A stretch of DNA of 64,000 bases. Source: Myxacorys californica WJT36-NPBG1. Its GTDB lineage: Bacteria; Cyanobacteriota; Cyanobacteriia; Leptolyngbyales; Leptolyngbyaceae. Under the pieces are notes generated by a model. It was given only the letters and a program-made list of their open reading frames with translations, was not told where the DNA came from and made no database searches. Positions 9,143 through 17,619 of this stretch are shown here, piece by piece (positions within the stretch are counted from its first letter, which is position 1; each line of letters opens with the position of its first letter). A program made the translations under genes and the position numbers. The stretch is from positions 1-64,000 of the forward strand of contig JAHHHO010000025.1 of NCBI GenBank assembly GCA_019359315.1, given 5' to 3'.

Positions 9143-10951
9143 ATGAGTTCAAGCACTATTCATCCGCTTCAGCGACTGATTCGCTACGACCCTTCGGGGC
9201 TTGGCAACGCCAATCGCGCCTATCGAAAACCGATCGTTCAAGCCAGCATCTACTCGATTCTGAATAAAGTCTTCGACCTTGCGCCGCCGTTTCTAATTGG
9301 AATGGCAGTCGATATTGTTGTGAAACGAGAACAGTCTTGGCTCGGCAATCTTGGCGTCACAGGCATCACGAGTCAACTCACCGTTCTCTCACTGCTCACC
9401 CTAATGATTTGGGGCTTAGAGTCGTTGTTTGAGTATGCCTTGGAGCTACGCTGGCGGAATCTTGCTCAAACGATCCAGCATGATTTGCGAATGAAGGCAT
9501 ATTCTCATTTGCAGGAGCTAGAACTCGGCTTTTTTGAGGAGCGCAGTACTGGCACATTGCTCTCGATTTTGAACGACGATATTAATCAACTCGAACGCTT
9601 TCTCGATCGCGGCGCAAATGACATTCTGCAATTCGTGACGACAGTGATCACGATTGGAGGAACGCTGATTATCGTTGCGCCTGAAGTGTCATGGTGGGCG
9701 ATGCTGCCCATTCCGTTTATCATCTGGGGCACGTTGGCGTATCAAAAACGGCTTGCCCCGCGATATGCTGATGTGCGAGAAAAAGCGGGACTCATCAGCA
9801 GTCGGTTAGCCAATAATTTGTCTGGAATTGCAACGATTAAGAGTTTTACCGCCGAAGCGTATGAGCGCGATCGCGTCAGCGCCGAAAGTGAAGCGTATCG
9901 TGGCAGCAATCGCAGAACCATTGCTCTGAGTGCTGGATTTGTGCCTCTCATTCGATTTATCATTTTGATCGGATTCACTGCAACGCTGTTTTTGGGCGGA
10001 CTACAAGCTGCGAATGGTCAGCTTTCGGTCGGAATATACAGCTTTATGGTGTTCACGATTCAACGATTGTTATGGCCCTTCACCAGCTTGGGGCAAACCT
10101 TGGATCAATATCAGCGAGCGATGGCATCAATCAACCGCGTGATGAATCTGCTCGATACGCCCGTCGCGATTCCAACCGGAGATCGTAGCTTGCCCGTCCA
10201 TCACGTTCGAGGCGACGTGTTATTCGATCGCATCACCTTTGCGTACAACAGTCGGGCGAATGCTCTAGAGAATTTAACGCTGCACATTCCTGCCGGAAAA
10301 ACGATCGGAATTGTGGGTTCGACGGGTTCTGGTAAGAGTACGCTAGTCAAGCTGCTGCTGCGATTTTACGAGATTCAGCAGGGACAGATTCTGCTGGATG
10401 ATATTGACATTCGATCGCTAACGTTACACGACTTGAGACGCTGCATTGGTTGGGTCAGTCAAGATGTCTTTCTGTTTCATGGAACAGTGGCAGAAAACAT
10501 TGCGTATGGCAGCTTTGATGCAACCCGTGCGGAGGTGATTGGAGCGGCAAAATTAGCCGAAGCCCATGACTTTATTGCCCAGCTTCCACACGGCTATGAC
10601 ACGATCGTGGGCGAACGCGGCCAGAAACTATCAGGCGGACAACGACAGAGGTTAGCGATCGCACGCGCTATTCTCAAAGATCCACCGATTCTGATTTTGG
10701 ATGAAGCCACCTCTGCGGTGGATAACGAAACTGAGGCCGCGATTCAGCGATCGCTGGAACACATTACGCAAAATCGCACAACGATTGCGATCGCGCATCG
10801 CTTATCAACCATTCGTCACGCGCACCGGATCTATGTTGTCGAACATGGGCAGATTGTAGAACAAGGAATTCACGAGCAGCTATTGGAACAACGCGGGGTG
10901 TATGCCAAACTTTGGCAAGTCCAGTCAGGAGTGAAGGAGCGATTGCGATGA
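9143..10951 (+). CDS. ABC exporter, fused permease and ATPase (MsbA-like half-transporter)
   Basis: This 602-residue protein has a six-helix exporter-type membrane domain (about 30-330). The ATPase domain has Walker A GSTGSGKST (392-400), signature LSGGQRQR and Walker B ILILDEATSA. It would work as a homodimer in the inner membrane, exporting a lipid, peptide or drug-like substrate. The substrate cannot be deduced from the sequence and no partner gene is adjacent. It follows lysS by only 6 bp. Confidence 0.93.
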   Translation: MSSSTIHPLQRLIRYDPSGLGNANRAYRKPIVQASIYSILNKVFDLAPPFLIGMAVDIVVKREQSWLGNLGVTGITSQLTVLSLLTLMIWGLESLFEYALELRWRNLAQTIQHDLRMKAYSHLQELELGFFEERSTGTLLSILNDDINQLERFLDRGANDILQFVTTVITIGGTLIIVAPEVSWWAMLPIPFIIWGTLAYQKRLAPRYADVREKAGLISSRLANNLSGIATIKSFTAEAYERDRVSAESEAYRGSNRRTIALSAGFVPLIRFIILIGFTATLFLGGLQAANGQLSVGIYSFMVFTIQRLLWPFTSLGQTLDQYQRAMASINRVMNLLDTPVAIPTGDRSLPVHHVRGDVLFDRITFAYNSRANALENLTLHIPAGKTIGIVGSTGSGKSTLVKLLLRFYEIQQGQILLDDIDIRSLTLHDLRRCIGWVSQDVFLFHGTVAENIAYGSFDATRAEVIGAAKLAEAHDFIAQLPHGYDTIVGERGQKLSGGQRQRLAIARAILKDPPILILDEATSAVDNETEAAIQRSLEHITQNRTTIAIAHRLSTIRHAHRIYVVEHGQIVEQGIHEQLLEQRGVYAKLWQVQSGVKERLR

Positions 10952-11014
10952 ACGCAGTCCGCAGTTCCTCTTCCCTAGGCGACAATATCAATAGTCGTTA
11001 CTCTTGTCTCTGCC

Positions 11015-11644
11015 ATGATTGCCCATCGCGATGACTTCAGACTGTCGCCCCAAGACTATCTAGACTGGGAAGCCCAACAACCAATTAAGTACGAATACAT
11101 TAACGGCGAAGCTTACGCCATGACGGGGGGCACATTGCCTCACAACGACATCGCCGTGAACTTAACTACTTTGCTCAAAGCTCATCTTCGGGGCAAAAGG
11201 TGCAAAGTCCGTATGTCGGATGCCAAAGTGGGCATTACTGAGCAAGGACCCTTCTTTTATCCAGATGTTGTGGTGAGTTGTGATGAGCGCGATCGCACTG
11301 CTATCAAAATGGTGCGCTACCCCTGCTTGATCATTGAAGTCTTGTCTCCATCCACGGAAGGGTATGACCGAGGCGAAAAGTTTCGGCGCTATCGTCAGCT
11401 AGACAGTCTGCAAGAGTACGTGGTGGTTGAGTGCGATCGCAAAGGAGTGGACTGCTACCGTCGCAGCGATCGGGGCACTTGGGAACTGAGTCCCTACACT
11501 CCAGATGATCTTTCAGAAACATCCGCAGATGACTTAGAAATTCATCTCACTAGCATTGATTTTCGGTGTCCGCTTTCGCTCGTTTACGAAGACGTTGAGG
11601 TGAATTTAGCCGTACCTGAGCTCAATGGTGCTGACCAGAAGTAA
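11015..11644 (+). CDS. Uma2 family (DUF820) putative endonuclease
   Basis: This 209-residue protein is a typical Uma2/DUF820 member, a PD-(D/E)XK-fold family greatly expanded in cyanobacteria. Visible signatures are LSPQDYLDWE and KYEYINGEAYAMTGG at the N-terminus, YPDVVVSC (metal-binding aspartate) and the IIEVLSPSTEGYDRGEKFRRY block. Nuclease activity is inferred from the fold, and the biological role of the family is unsettled. It lies immediately before a 21-bp tandem array. Confidence 0.88.
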   Translation: MIAHRDDFRLSPQDYLDWEAQQPIKYEYINGEAYAMTGGTLPHNDIAVNLTTLLKAHLRGKRCKVRMSDAKVGITEQGPFFYPDVVVSCDERDRTAIKMVRYPCLIIEVLSPSTEGYDRGEKFRRYRQLDSLQEYVVVECDRKGVDCYRRSDRGTWELSPYTPDDLSETSADDLEIHLTSIDFRCPLSLVYEDVEVNLAVPELNGADQK

Positions 11645-11672
11645 TGCCTCGAAAATGGGAATCTCCGATACG

Positions 11673-11924
11673 CAAAGTGCACGTTTAGGGTTAGAAATGC
11701 AACTGTTCTTACTTCAAGTGCGATCGTTCCTGCTTGAAATAGGAGTAGTTCTAATTGAAGTGCGATCGTATGGATCTGCAAAGCGATCACATCTCGAAAT
11801 AGTGCGAACATCTCTGTCTCAATAAGGAGTGTTCCTACTGGAAGTGCGATCGCTTCCTTCACAAAGCGATTGTTCCTGTTCCAACTAGAAATAGTCCTGT
11901 CTCAGGTAGGAATAGTTCTGTTTA
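11673..11924. repeat. Degenerate 21-bp tandem repeat array, about 12 units
   Basis: Twelve consecutive degenerate 21-bp units run from 11673 to 11924, with boundaries at 11673, 11694, 11715, 11736, 11757, 11778, 11799, 11820, 11841, 11862, 11883 and 11904. The better-conserved units begin with CAAG or GAAG, carry a HIP1-like TGCGATCG core and then TTCCT. Because 21 is a multiple of three, stop codons are avoided in register and both strands show heptad-like pseudo-peptides (for example LEIGVVL, IEVRSYG on plus). There are no unique spacers, so it is not a CRISPR array. Confidence 0.7.
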
Positions 11925-11966
11925 GATTGCTGTCTTTGGACTCCGCAATTCTTCGACAAGGTTCGA

Positions 11967-13628
11967 CTACTCAACCTTTCTCAGTAACCGTTGAACTAAT
12001 GCTGTCGCAACACTGAGCGTTTTATAGCCAACCTCATCAAATAGAACAACGACCTTATCTTCTTCATATCGCATCACCGTTCCTTCACCCCAAGCATTGT
12101 GTTCAACTCGGCTATTGATCTCATACGGCTGCAATTTGTCTTCGTTGTCTGCCGTGATACCTGCTTTGCAGTTATCGCAATGTCCACACGGTTCATCAAG
12201 CTGTTCGCCAAAGTAATTAAGTAAGTATTTTCGACGGCAATCACGAACTTCTGCATAACCGCGCATCATCTCTAGGCGCGATCGCTCCACATGCGCTGCT
12301 CGTTCTTGAGCGTGCAGCACCTCCGCTGCCGCTTTTGAAAATTCGGGAGAATCTTCAACAACCATTACTTCTCCCGTTGAAAGCAGGTCAACAACACCGA
12401 CATCCTGTAATTGATTGAGCGTTGTTTTGAGCTTCGTTTTGGATAAATCCGTTAGCTCCTTTAAGTCTTCTGGTTTGATCGGCTCCGGTTGACCTTTAAC
12501 AAGTTCAGCAACGTGAACCACTTCTTCTGCATCGACTTTAGCGCTACCCGAAAAGAATTTCCGAAGATTCAAATCTTTAGGCGTGTAGAACAACAGCGCA
12601 TAAGCCGGTTCCCCATCGCGTCCTGCCCGCCCAATTTCCTGATAGTACGAGTCGATCGAATCGCTGATGTTGTAATGCAAAACAAAGCGAACGTTGGGTT
12701 TATCGACGCCCATACCAAACGCAGTCGTTGCTACAATCACATCGACTTCATCGTTCATAAAAGCAAATTGTGCCTGCTCGCGCTCTTTTGACTTCATCCC
12801 AGCATGATAGGCAATAGCTTTGCAGGCTTTTCCAGACGCGTTGGTTTCTGACTGATTGAGCAAAGTTGCAAGTTGCTCTGTCACTTTGCGCGTTCCCGCA
12901 TACACAATGCCAGGTTTCTGTAGGTGTTGAATCCGTTTTACAAAAGCATCCTGCTTTTCAGCTTCCTCATCAAATCGGTCAACGCTCAGCCATAGGTTAG
13001 GACGGTCAAATCCTCGCACGATGACGCGGGGATTGTGCATCCCTAAGCGCTGCACAATTTCCTCTCGTACAGGCGGAGAAGCGGTCGCAGTCAGCGCTAA
13101 TACAGTTGGGTGCCCCAATGCTTCAATTACCGCATCTAAGCGAAGATAAGCAGGTCGAAAATCGTGTCCCCACTCGCTGATACAGTGCGCTTCGTCGATG
13201 ACAAACAAAGACGGTTTCGTTTGCAATTGATCGAGCGTATCAGGATTATCAAATTGCTCTGGGGCGAGAAACAAAAACTCTAGCTGCCCCTCGTTCCATT
13301 GCTCGAAGGCAGCTTCCCGGTCTGCCGATGAGATCGTTGAGTTAATGACAGCAGCAGCACCAATGCTTTTTTCTTCTTCTGAAATGGCATCCAACTGGTC
13401 CTGCTGCAATGCGAGCAACGGCGAAATCACAATCGTCGAACCCGGAATTTGAGCCGCTGTCAGTTGGTAGATTGCCGATTTTCCAGACCCGGTTGGCATT
13501 ACCGCTAACGTATCGTGACCTTCGAGAATCGATGCGATCGCGGCTTCTTGTCCCGGACGCAAATCGTCGTATCCTAAGCGATCGTGAGCGATTTTTTGAA
13601 TTGAAACGCGCTTCTGTTTTTTCGCCAT
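11967..13628 (-). CDS. recQ: RecQ-family ATP-dependent DNA helicase
   Basis: This 553-residue 3'-5' SF2 helicase has Walker A MPTGSGKS (about 44-51), DEAH box VIDEAHCISEWGHDFRP (143-159) and motif VI QEIGRAGRDG. The zinc-binding region ends in CGHCDNC. Instead of a classic winged helix plus HRDC domain, it ends in a short beta-rich tail (VEHNAWGEGTVMRYEEDKVV followed by GYKTLS), known from some RecQ-like proteins. The ATG at 13628 (MAKKQKR) is preferred over an ATG at 13646. The role is recombination and replication-fork repair. Confidence 0.93.
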   Translation of the reverse strand: MAKKQKRVSIQKIAHDRLGYDDLRPGQEAAIASILEGHDTLAVMPTGSGKSAIYQLTAAQIPGSTIVISPLLALQQDQLDAISEEEKSIGAAAVINSTISSADREAAFEQWNEGQLEFLFLAPEQFDNPDTLDQLQTKPSLFVIDEAHCISEWGHDFRPAYLRLDAVIEALGHPTVLALTATASPPVREEIVQRLGMHNPRVIVRGFDRPNLWLSVDRFDEEAEKQDAFVKRIQHLQKPGIVYAGTRKVTEQLATLLNQSETNASGKACKAIAYHAGMKSKEREQAQFAFMNDEVDVIVATTAFGMGVDKPNVRFVLHYNISDSIDSYYQEIGRAGRDGEPAYALLFYTPKDLNLRKFFSGSAKVDAEEVVHVAELVKGQPEPIKPEDLKELTDLSKTKLKTTLNQLQDVGVVDLLSTGEVMVVEDSPEFSKAAAEVLHAQERAAHVERSRLEMMRGYAEVRDCRRKYLLNYFGEQLDEPCGHCDNCKAGITADNEDKLQPYEINSRVEHNAWGEGTVMRYEEDKVVVLFDEVGYKTLSVATALVQRLLRKVE

Positions 13629-13666
13629 TGTGATGAAAGAAAGCAAGTCCGCTATTAGACATGGAA

Positions 13667-13697
13667 GATCTCCTCTTCCGTTTACGAAGAGGAGATC
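13667..13697. terminator. Perfect 12-bp hairpin between SDR gene and recQ
   Basis: GATCTCCTCTTC (13667-13678) is perfectly complementary to 13686-13697 across a 7-base loop. It sits downstream of the SDR gene and upstream of recQ, both on the minus strand. There is no strong T-run, so it may be a weak terminator or an mRNA-stabilising hairpin. Confidence 0.5.
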
Positions 13698-13754
13698 ACA
13701 TTGAATCGTTGTTAAATCGTTTTGAGCGAGTTGGAAGTCTTTGGAAGTTGCGGG

Positions 13755-14756
13755 CTAATCGCGCAATCCACCCAGCAAGGCTAGACCGCCAAGAGCTGCG
13801 ATCGCCAGCGCCCCAAATGTAGCAACCGGACTCTTATCAATCTTGTCCAGAAAACTAGGAATTTCAAGACCCTTGAAGTCACCTTCTACGCGATCGTAGC
13901 CCTGAATCGGTTCATATAAATTGTTCGGATCTTCTGCTTTGGGTTCCGTGGTCTTTTGCCCTGCGAAGCCGATCGCTAATAACAATGCATCTGTTAACGC
14001 CGGAGACACTTTATGTACAACATCAAGAATGCGTCCAACATCACCCACAATATAATCACGAACCTGATGCTCAGATGCATACAGAATCGCTTCTGACACC
14101 AGACTTGGATTGTAATAAGGCGGTACACCCGTTGGCTTAACACCTAATTTCGTCTTGCCTTTGGTATAGAACGGCGTATTGATTACCGCAGGCAAAATAT
14201 TCGCCACGTTAATCTGATAGCCTTCGTGCTTCAGCTCTAACCGCATCGCGTCTAGAAACCCTTCTACGCCATGCTTAGAAGAGGAATAAGGGCTTTGGAA
14301 CGGCAGCGATCGCCGGGCTTCAACCGAGGTGATGTGAATGAGCGAACCGCGGCCTTCTCGCTTGAGGTGAGGCAACGCTGCCATTGCACCATGCACTTGC
14401 CCCATCAGATTAACGTCAATCACCCGCTTGAATTCCTCAGGCGTAATCGAATCGAACGTCGCAAACAGTCCTATCGCCGCCGTATGAACCCAAGTATCCA
14501 ATCGACCAAAGCGATCGACCGTTTTATCAGCAACTGCTTTCACTTGCTCAAAATCAGCGACATCAGCCGGAACTGCGATCGCTTCTCCGCCTGCTCTAGA
14601 AATTTCTTCGACAAGGGTTGCTAGTCCTTCTTTGCTCCGAGCGGAGACGACTACTTTTGCACCCTTCTGAGCGAACTTTAAAGCGGTATCCCGTCCAATA
14701 CCACTCGACGCGCCAACAACAGCGACGACTTGTTGATCAATTGGTTTCAAATTCAT
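13755..14756 (-). CDS. SDR family oxidoreductase with C-terminal hydrophobic tail
   Basis: This 333-residue short-chain dehydrogenase has the NAD(P)-binding motif GASSGIG at residues 15-21 and the catalytic YSSSK motif near residue 160. It is longer than classical SDRs (about 250 residues). The extra C-terminus holds an acidic linker and a final glycine/alanine-rich hydrophobic helix (FGALAIAALGGLALLGG), suggesting membrane attachment. The substrate is unknown. It shares the minus strand with the acidic DUF6335-like gene 56 bp upstream and belongs to a stress-type gene block. Confidence 0.9.
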   Translation of the reverse strand: MNLKPIDQQVVAVVGASSGIGRDTALKFAQKGAKVVVSARSKEGLATLVEEISRAGGEAIAVPADVADFEQVKAVADKTVDRFGRLDTWVHTAAIGLFATFDSITPEEFKRVIDVNLMGQVHGAMAALPHLKREGRGSLIHITSVEARRSLPFQSPYSSSKHGVEGFLDAMRLELKHEGYQINVANILPAVINTPFYTKGKTKLGVKPTGVPPYYNPSLVSEAILYASEHQVRDYIVGDVGRILDVVHKVSPALTDALLLAIGFAGQKTTEPKAEDPNNLYEPIQGYDRVEGDFKGLEIPSFLDKIDKSPVATFGALAIAALGGLALLGGLRD

Positions 14757-14812
14757 TGTTTTTTGTTTCTTCAGTAATGTAATTTATGTTTGCTTAACTA
14801 CGGAGTCAGCAT

Positions 14813-15346
14813 TTACTCGTCTTCGGCAAGATCTCGTCTCTCAGCGTAATCTTCCGAAGAGGTTGGTTCTAGTTCCCAGCGACGATCATCGCGTTGTTCT
14901 AAGATGTCATTGGTGTGCAAAAAGTTGGCGTCAGCCATTTCTAGACCGACCGCTTTCCCCAAGTCATCAACGATATCCATATCAGGGGTTGACACCGTTC
15001 CACCAACCGACTCATCACCCACAGCGTTTGCTTGTTCATAGTTGGCATCAATATCACCACCCGTCAGCTCTGGGGTAGCTTCATTCATTTCTTCGGCACG
15101 ATTTCGCATCGTCCGGCCCCCTGCGTTGTAGCCCGGAAGCTCATGGACGCCAGTTCCGTAAGACTCTGTGATTTCCTGAGGCAATTCTTCGCCGTTCTCA
15201 TCGAACGTAGCGTCGATCTCGGCTTCATCAGCGTCTACCTCATCTTCCACGTCGCCGCCCAAGTTGTGGAGAGAGGAGTCTAAATCAGTTTCGTCCGTGG
15301 GATTTCTGGAGCCAGAACTATCCCGGCTATATCCTGCGTTGGTCAT
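14813..15346 (-). CDS. DUF6335-like acidic protein
   Basis: This 177-residue, strongly acidic and probably cytoplasmic protein is likely largely disordered. It carries ELTGGDIDANYEQA, VGGTVSTPDMDIVDDLG and a C-terminal WELEP segment, matching the cyanobacterial DUF6335 family as I remember it. The start at 15346 follows an AGAGG ribosome-binding site on the minus strand. An ATG at 15367 is less suitable. The molecular function is unknown. Such genes often sit beside stress-type genes, as here. Confidence 0.75.
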   Translation of the reverse strand: MTNAGYSRDSSGSRNPTDETDLDSSLHNLGGDVEDEVDADEAEIDATFDENGEELPQEITESYGTGVHELPGYNAGGRTMRNRAEEMNEATPELTGGDIDANYEQANAVGDESVGGTVSTPDMDIVDDLGKAVGLEMADANFLHTNDILEQRDDRRWELEPTSSEDYAERRDLAEDE

Positions 15347-15641
15347 AATTAGTACCTCTCTGTCCAAGACGGTTAAATTTCATTTTTTCTTAGTTACCTG
15401 AACGGTAGCGAATTTTAAGAAAGTATCAAATCTTCACATAGGCAGATCAGGGCGCTCTGCGGCGGGAATCCGTCGTAAGAGCGAGGACGGCTTATCACTC
15501 TAGAGTGAGGGGTGCGATCGCAAGAAATTCTACGCTGAACAGTGCTGCATGAGAAACCCTGCTCTGCGTCACAGCATTCAACGCGGTGCAGTTTGCTAAG
15601 AGAAGCATTCATAAAAGATTTTAGAAACACAAGTAAAGACC

Positions 15642-15648
15642 AAGGAGG
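15642..15648 (+). promoter_or_regulatory. Strong Shine-Dalgarno deciding the start at 15656
   Basis: AAGGAGG lies 7 bases before the ATG at 15656. It is too close to the ATG at 15650 for that codon to be used efficiently, so MTTQTETK is taken as the true N-terminus. Confidence 0.7.
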
Positions 15649-15655
15649 AATGGTG

Positions 15656-16753
15656 ATGACGACCCAGACAGAGACAAAACGAGTTGCAATTCTAATTGAG
15701 CAAGGCGTTGAAGATGCAGAATTTCAGATTCCCTACAATGCGCTGAAGAAGGCTGGAGCCAATGTAGTCGTCCTTGGCTCTCGGATCAATGAAGAGTACA
15801 AAGGTAAGCAGAACAAGGTGGCGGTCAAAGCTGATGCCACAACGACTGAAGCGATCGCAGCAGATTTCGACGCGGTGATCATTCCGGGTGGACAAGCACC
15901 GGACAAGATGCGGACGAACATGAACACCGTCAACTTTGTCAAAGAGGCGCTAGACGCGGGCATCTTGGTAGCTTCTGTGTGCCATGGCCCTCAAGTTCTG
16001 ATCGAAGGCGACATGCTGGAGAACGTTCGAGCAACGGGGTTCCGAGCAATTCGTAAAGATATGCAGAATGCTGGAGCCGTCTTTGTTGACGAGCCATTAG
16101 TCATTGATGACAACTTAATTACCTCTCGCCGTCCGGGAGACTTGCCAATTTTTACAACCGCAATTCTGCAATATTTAAACCTTAGTGTCCCGGACACAAG
16201 CTTGCCGAACGTGGCTGATGCTGATGCAGGCTGGTGGAAGCTGGGCGAAGAGTGGGGCGGATCGAGCAAGAGCGAAATTGTCCAAGCGATTAACACCGCG
16301 ATCGCGGGAGAGCGCTACAGTCTCGAAGCCTTCCAACATTATGTCGATAACGCGCCGGATGAAGCGATGCGTGAACTCTTTCAGGAAATCTGCGCCCACA
16401 AACAGCAGCATATTCAATTACTAGAATCACGCTTAAACGTCCTTGGAGATAAACCGTCTCTAGCCGCATCGATTAGCAATTTCTATGCTGATGTCAAAGC
16501 ATTTTTCCAAAATAATCGCAGCAACATTGATATATTGCGCCGAGCGTTGGGCGATATGCAAACGGGCGTTGTCGATATTTACGCCTTGCGTAACAAGCTT
16601 ACCGATCCGGCTACCGTTGACATTTTCGATCAGATGGAAATTGTTCTCGCTAGGGACGAAGCTCGCATCGCTGAAATGTACAAAGATCGTTTAGGCGATC
16701 GCGCCCCCCAATCTCCACAACCGTCGAGCAGTCCTTCGGTTACAGCGGGATAG
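15656..16753 (+). CDS. DJ-1/PfpI family protein with C-terminal ferritin-like helical domain
   Basis: This 365-residue fusion has a class I glutamine amidotransferase-like DJ-1/PfpI domain at residues 8-175, with nucleophile elbow ASVCHGP (C109), conserved acidic G-V-E-D (17-20) and IIPGGQAPD. After a short linker (GWWKLGEEWGG), residues 215-350 form an all-helical segment (SEIVQAINTAIAGERYSLEAF onward) that resembles ferritin-like or DUF2383-type bundles. The PfpI branch includes proteases, glyoxalases and chaperones, so activity is not certain. The position in a stress block favours protein or aldehyde damage control. Confidence 0.85.
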   Translation: MTTQTETKRVAILIEQGVEDAEFQIPYNALKKAGANVVVLGSRINEEYKGKQNKVAVKADATTTEAIAADFDAVIIPGGQAPDKMRTNMNTVNFVKEALDAGILVASVCHGPQVLIEGDMLENVRATGFRAIRKDMQNAGAVFVDEPLVIDDNLITSRRPGDLPIFTTAILQYLNLSVPDTSLPNVADADAGWWKLGEEWGGSSKSEIVQAINTAIAGERYSLEAFQHYVDNAPDEAMRELFQEICAHKQQHIQLLESRLNVLGDKPSLAASISNFYADVKAFFQNNRSNIDILRRALGDMQTGVVDIYALRNKLTDPATVDIFDQMEIVLARDEARIAEMYKDRLGDRAPQSPQPSSSPSVTAG

Positions 16754-16780
16754 GACTAGCAACACATTAAAAGCGGATGA

Positions 16781-16813
16781 AACGGATGATTCATTCTAGG
16801 TAAGTCATCCGTT
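16781..16813 (+). terminator. Hairpin after the DJ-1/PfpI gene
   Basis: AACGGATGA (16781-16789) pairs with TCATCCGTT (16805-16813) over a 15-base loop, 28 bp after the DJ-1/PfpI stop codon. Only a weak T-run follows, so termination may be partial and the SRPBCC gene could be reached by readthrough. Confidence 0.5.
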
Positions 16814-16863
16814 CCTCATCTGGGGTTGCTTCGCGCATTTAAGTAATTTTTAGAGGAATTCAA

Positions 16864-17568
16864 ATGGAAACTGAGTCTAATAAAATCACGAGTTCTACCG
16901 ACGCTCAGCAGGTAGGCGTGTCGGACACCGAAAAATGGGCATCGATTATTGGAGGCGGTGCGATGGTGTTAGCCGGACTGCAACAGCGATCGCTGCGGGG
17001 AATTTTAACCGCGATCGCAGGCGGTGGTCTTGCTTATCACGGCGCAACGACTGACAAAAGCTTGACAGATAAAGTTGGTGACGCGGTGGGAGCCAACAAA
17101 GCCATCAAAGTCGAAAAGACGGTCACAATCAACCGATCAGCCGAAGAGTTGTACAACTACTGGCACGACTTTGAACGGTTGCCGACATTTATGAAGCACC
17201 TCCAATCTGTGACAGTGCAAGATGCTCGCCGCTCCCACTGGGTCGCGACCGCACCGCTAGGACAAACAGTTGAGTGGGACGCTGACATCATCAACGATCT
17301 GCCCAACCATTTAATCGCGTGGGCATCGCTCGAAGGAGCAGACGTTGACAACTCTGGATTCGTCCGCTTTCAACCTGCACCCGGAAACCGGGGTACTGAA
17401 GTTAAGGTCGTTCTAGAATACAGCGTTCCTGGCGGGGCACTAGCTGCTGTCGCTGCTAAGCTGTTTGGCGAAGAACCGGAACAGCAAATTGGTGATGAAC
17501 TGAATCGCTTCAAGCAACTGATGGAAGCAGGCGAGATTGCTACGACTGACGGACAACCCCGAGGTTAA
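16864..17568 (+). CDS. SRPBCC family protein with N-terminal DUF2892-like membrane segment
   Basis: This 234-residue protein has a hydrophobic N-terminal segment (about 20-60: IIGGGAMVLAGLQQRSLRGI) of the DUF2892/YgaP type. Residues 75-225 form a START/SRPBCC (polyketide cyclase/dehydrase-like) domain, recognised from VEKTVTINRSAEELYNYWHD and RGTEVKVVLEYSVPGG. A GAGGAA ribosome-binding site precedes the ATG. Such proteins bind hydrophobic ligands; the ligand is unknown. The two tandem dehydrogenases downstream make a shared stress or lipid-aldehyde role plausible. Confidence 0.87.
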   Translation: METESNKITSSTDAQQVGVSDTEKWASIIGGGAMVLAGLQQRSLRGILTAIAGGGLAYHGATTDKSLTDKVGDAVGANKAIKVEKTVTINRSAEELYNYWHDFERLPTFMKHLQSVTVQDARRSHWVATAPLGQTVEWDADIINDLPNHLIAWASLEGADVDNSGFVRFQPAPGNRGTEVKVVLEYSVPGGALAAVAAKLFGEEPEQQIGDELNRFKQLMEAGEIATTDGQPRG

Positions 17569-17619
17569 GACCAGAGGTTAAGGACATTTCAACAACATCA
17601 ATTTGGAGCGAAACAACTT

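Noticed and set aside
11584-11862. A minus-strand frame of 92 codons through the first array
   Set aside because: It is the same artefact of period-21 repeats, and the non-repeat part overlaps the Uma2 gene in antisense.
11673-11924. CRISPR-like array
   Set aside because: Units are contiguous, with no unique spacers of constant length between repeats, and no cas genes are present in the window.
13755-14756. Treating the SDR gene as a classical 250-residue dehydrogenase with a downstream extra gene
   Set aside because: The frame is continuous to the final hydrophobic helix, so one longer protein is simpler.
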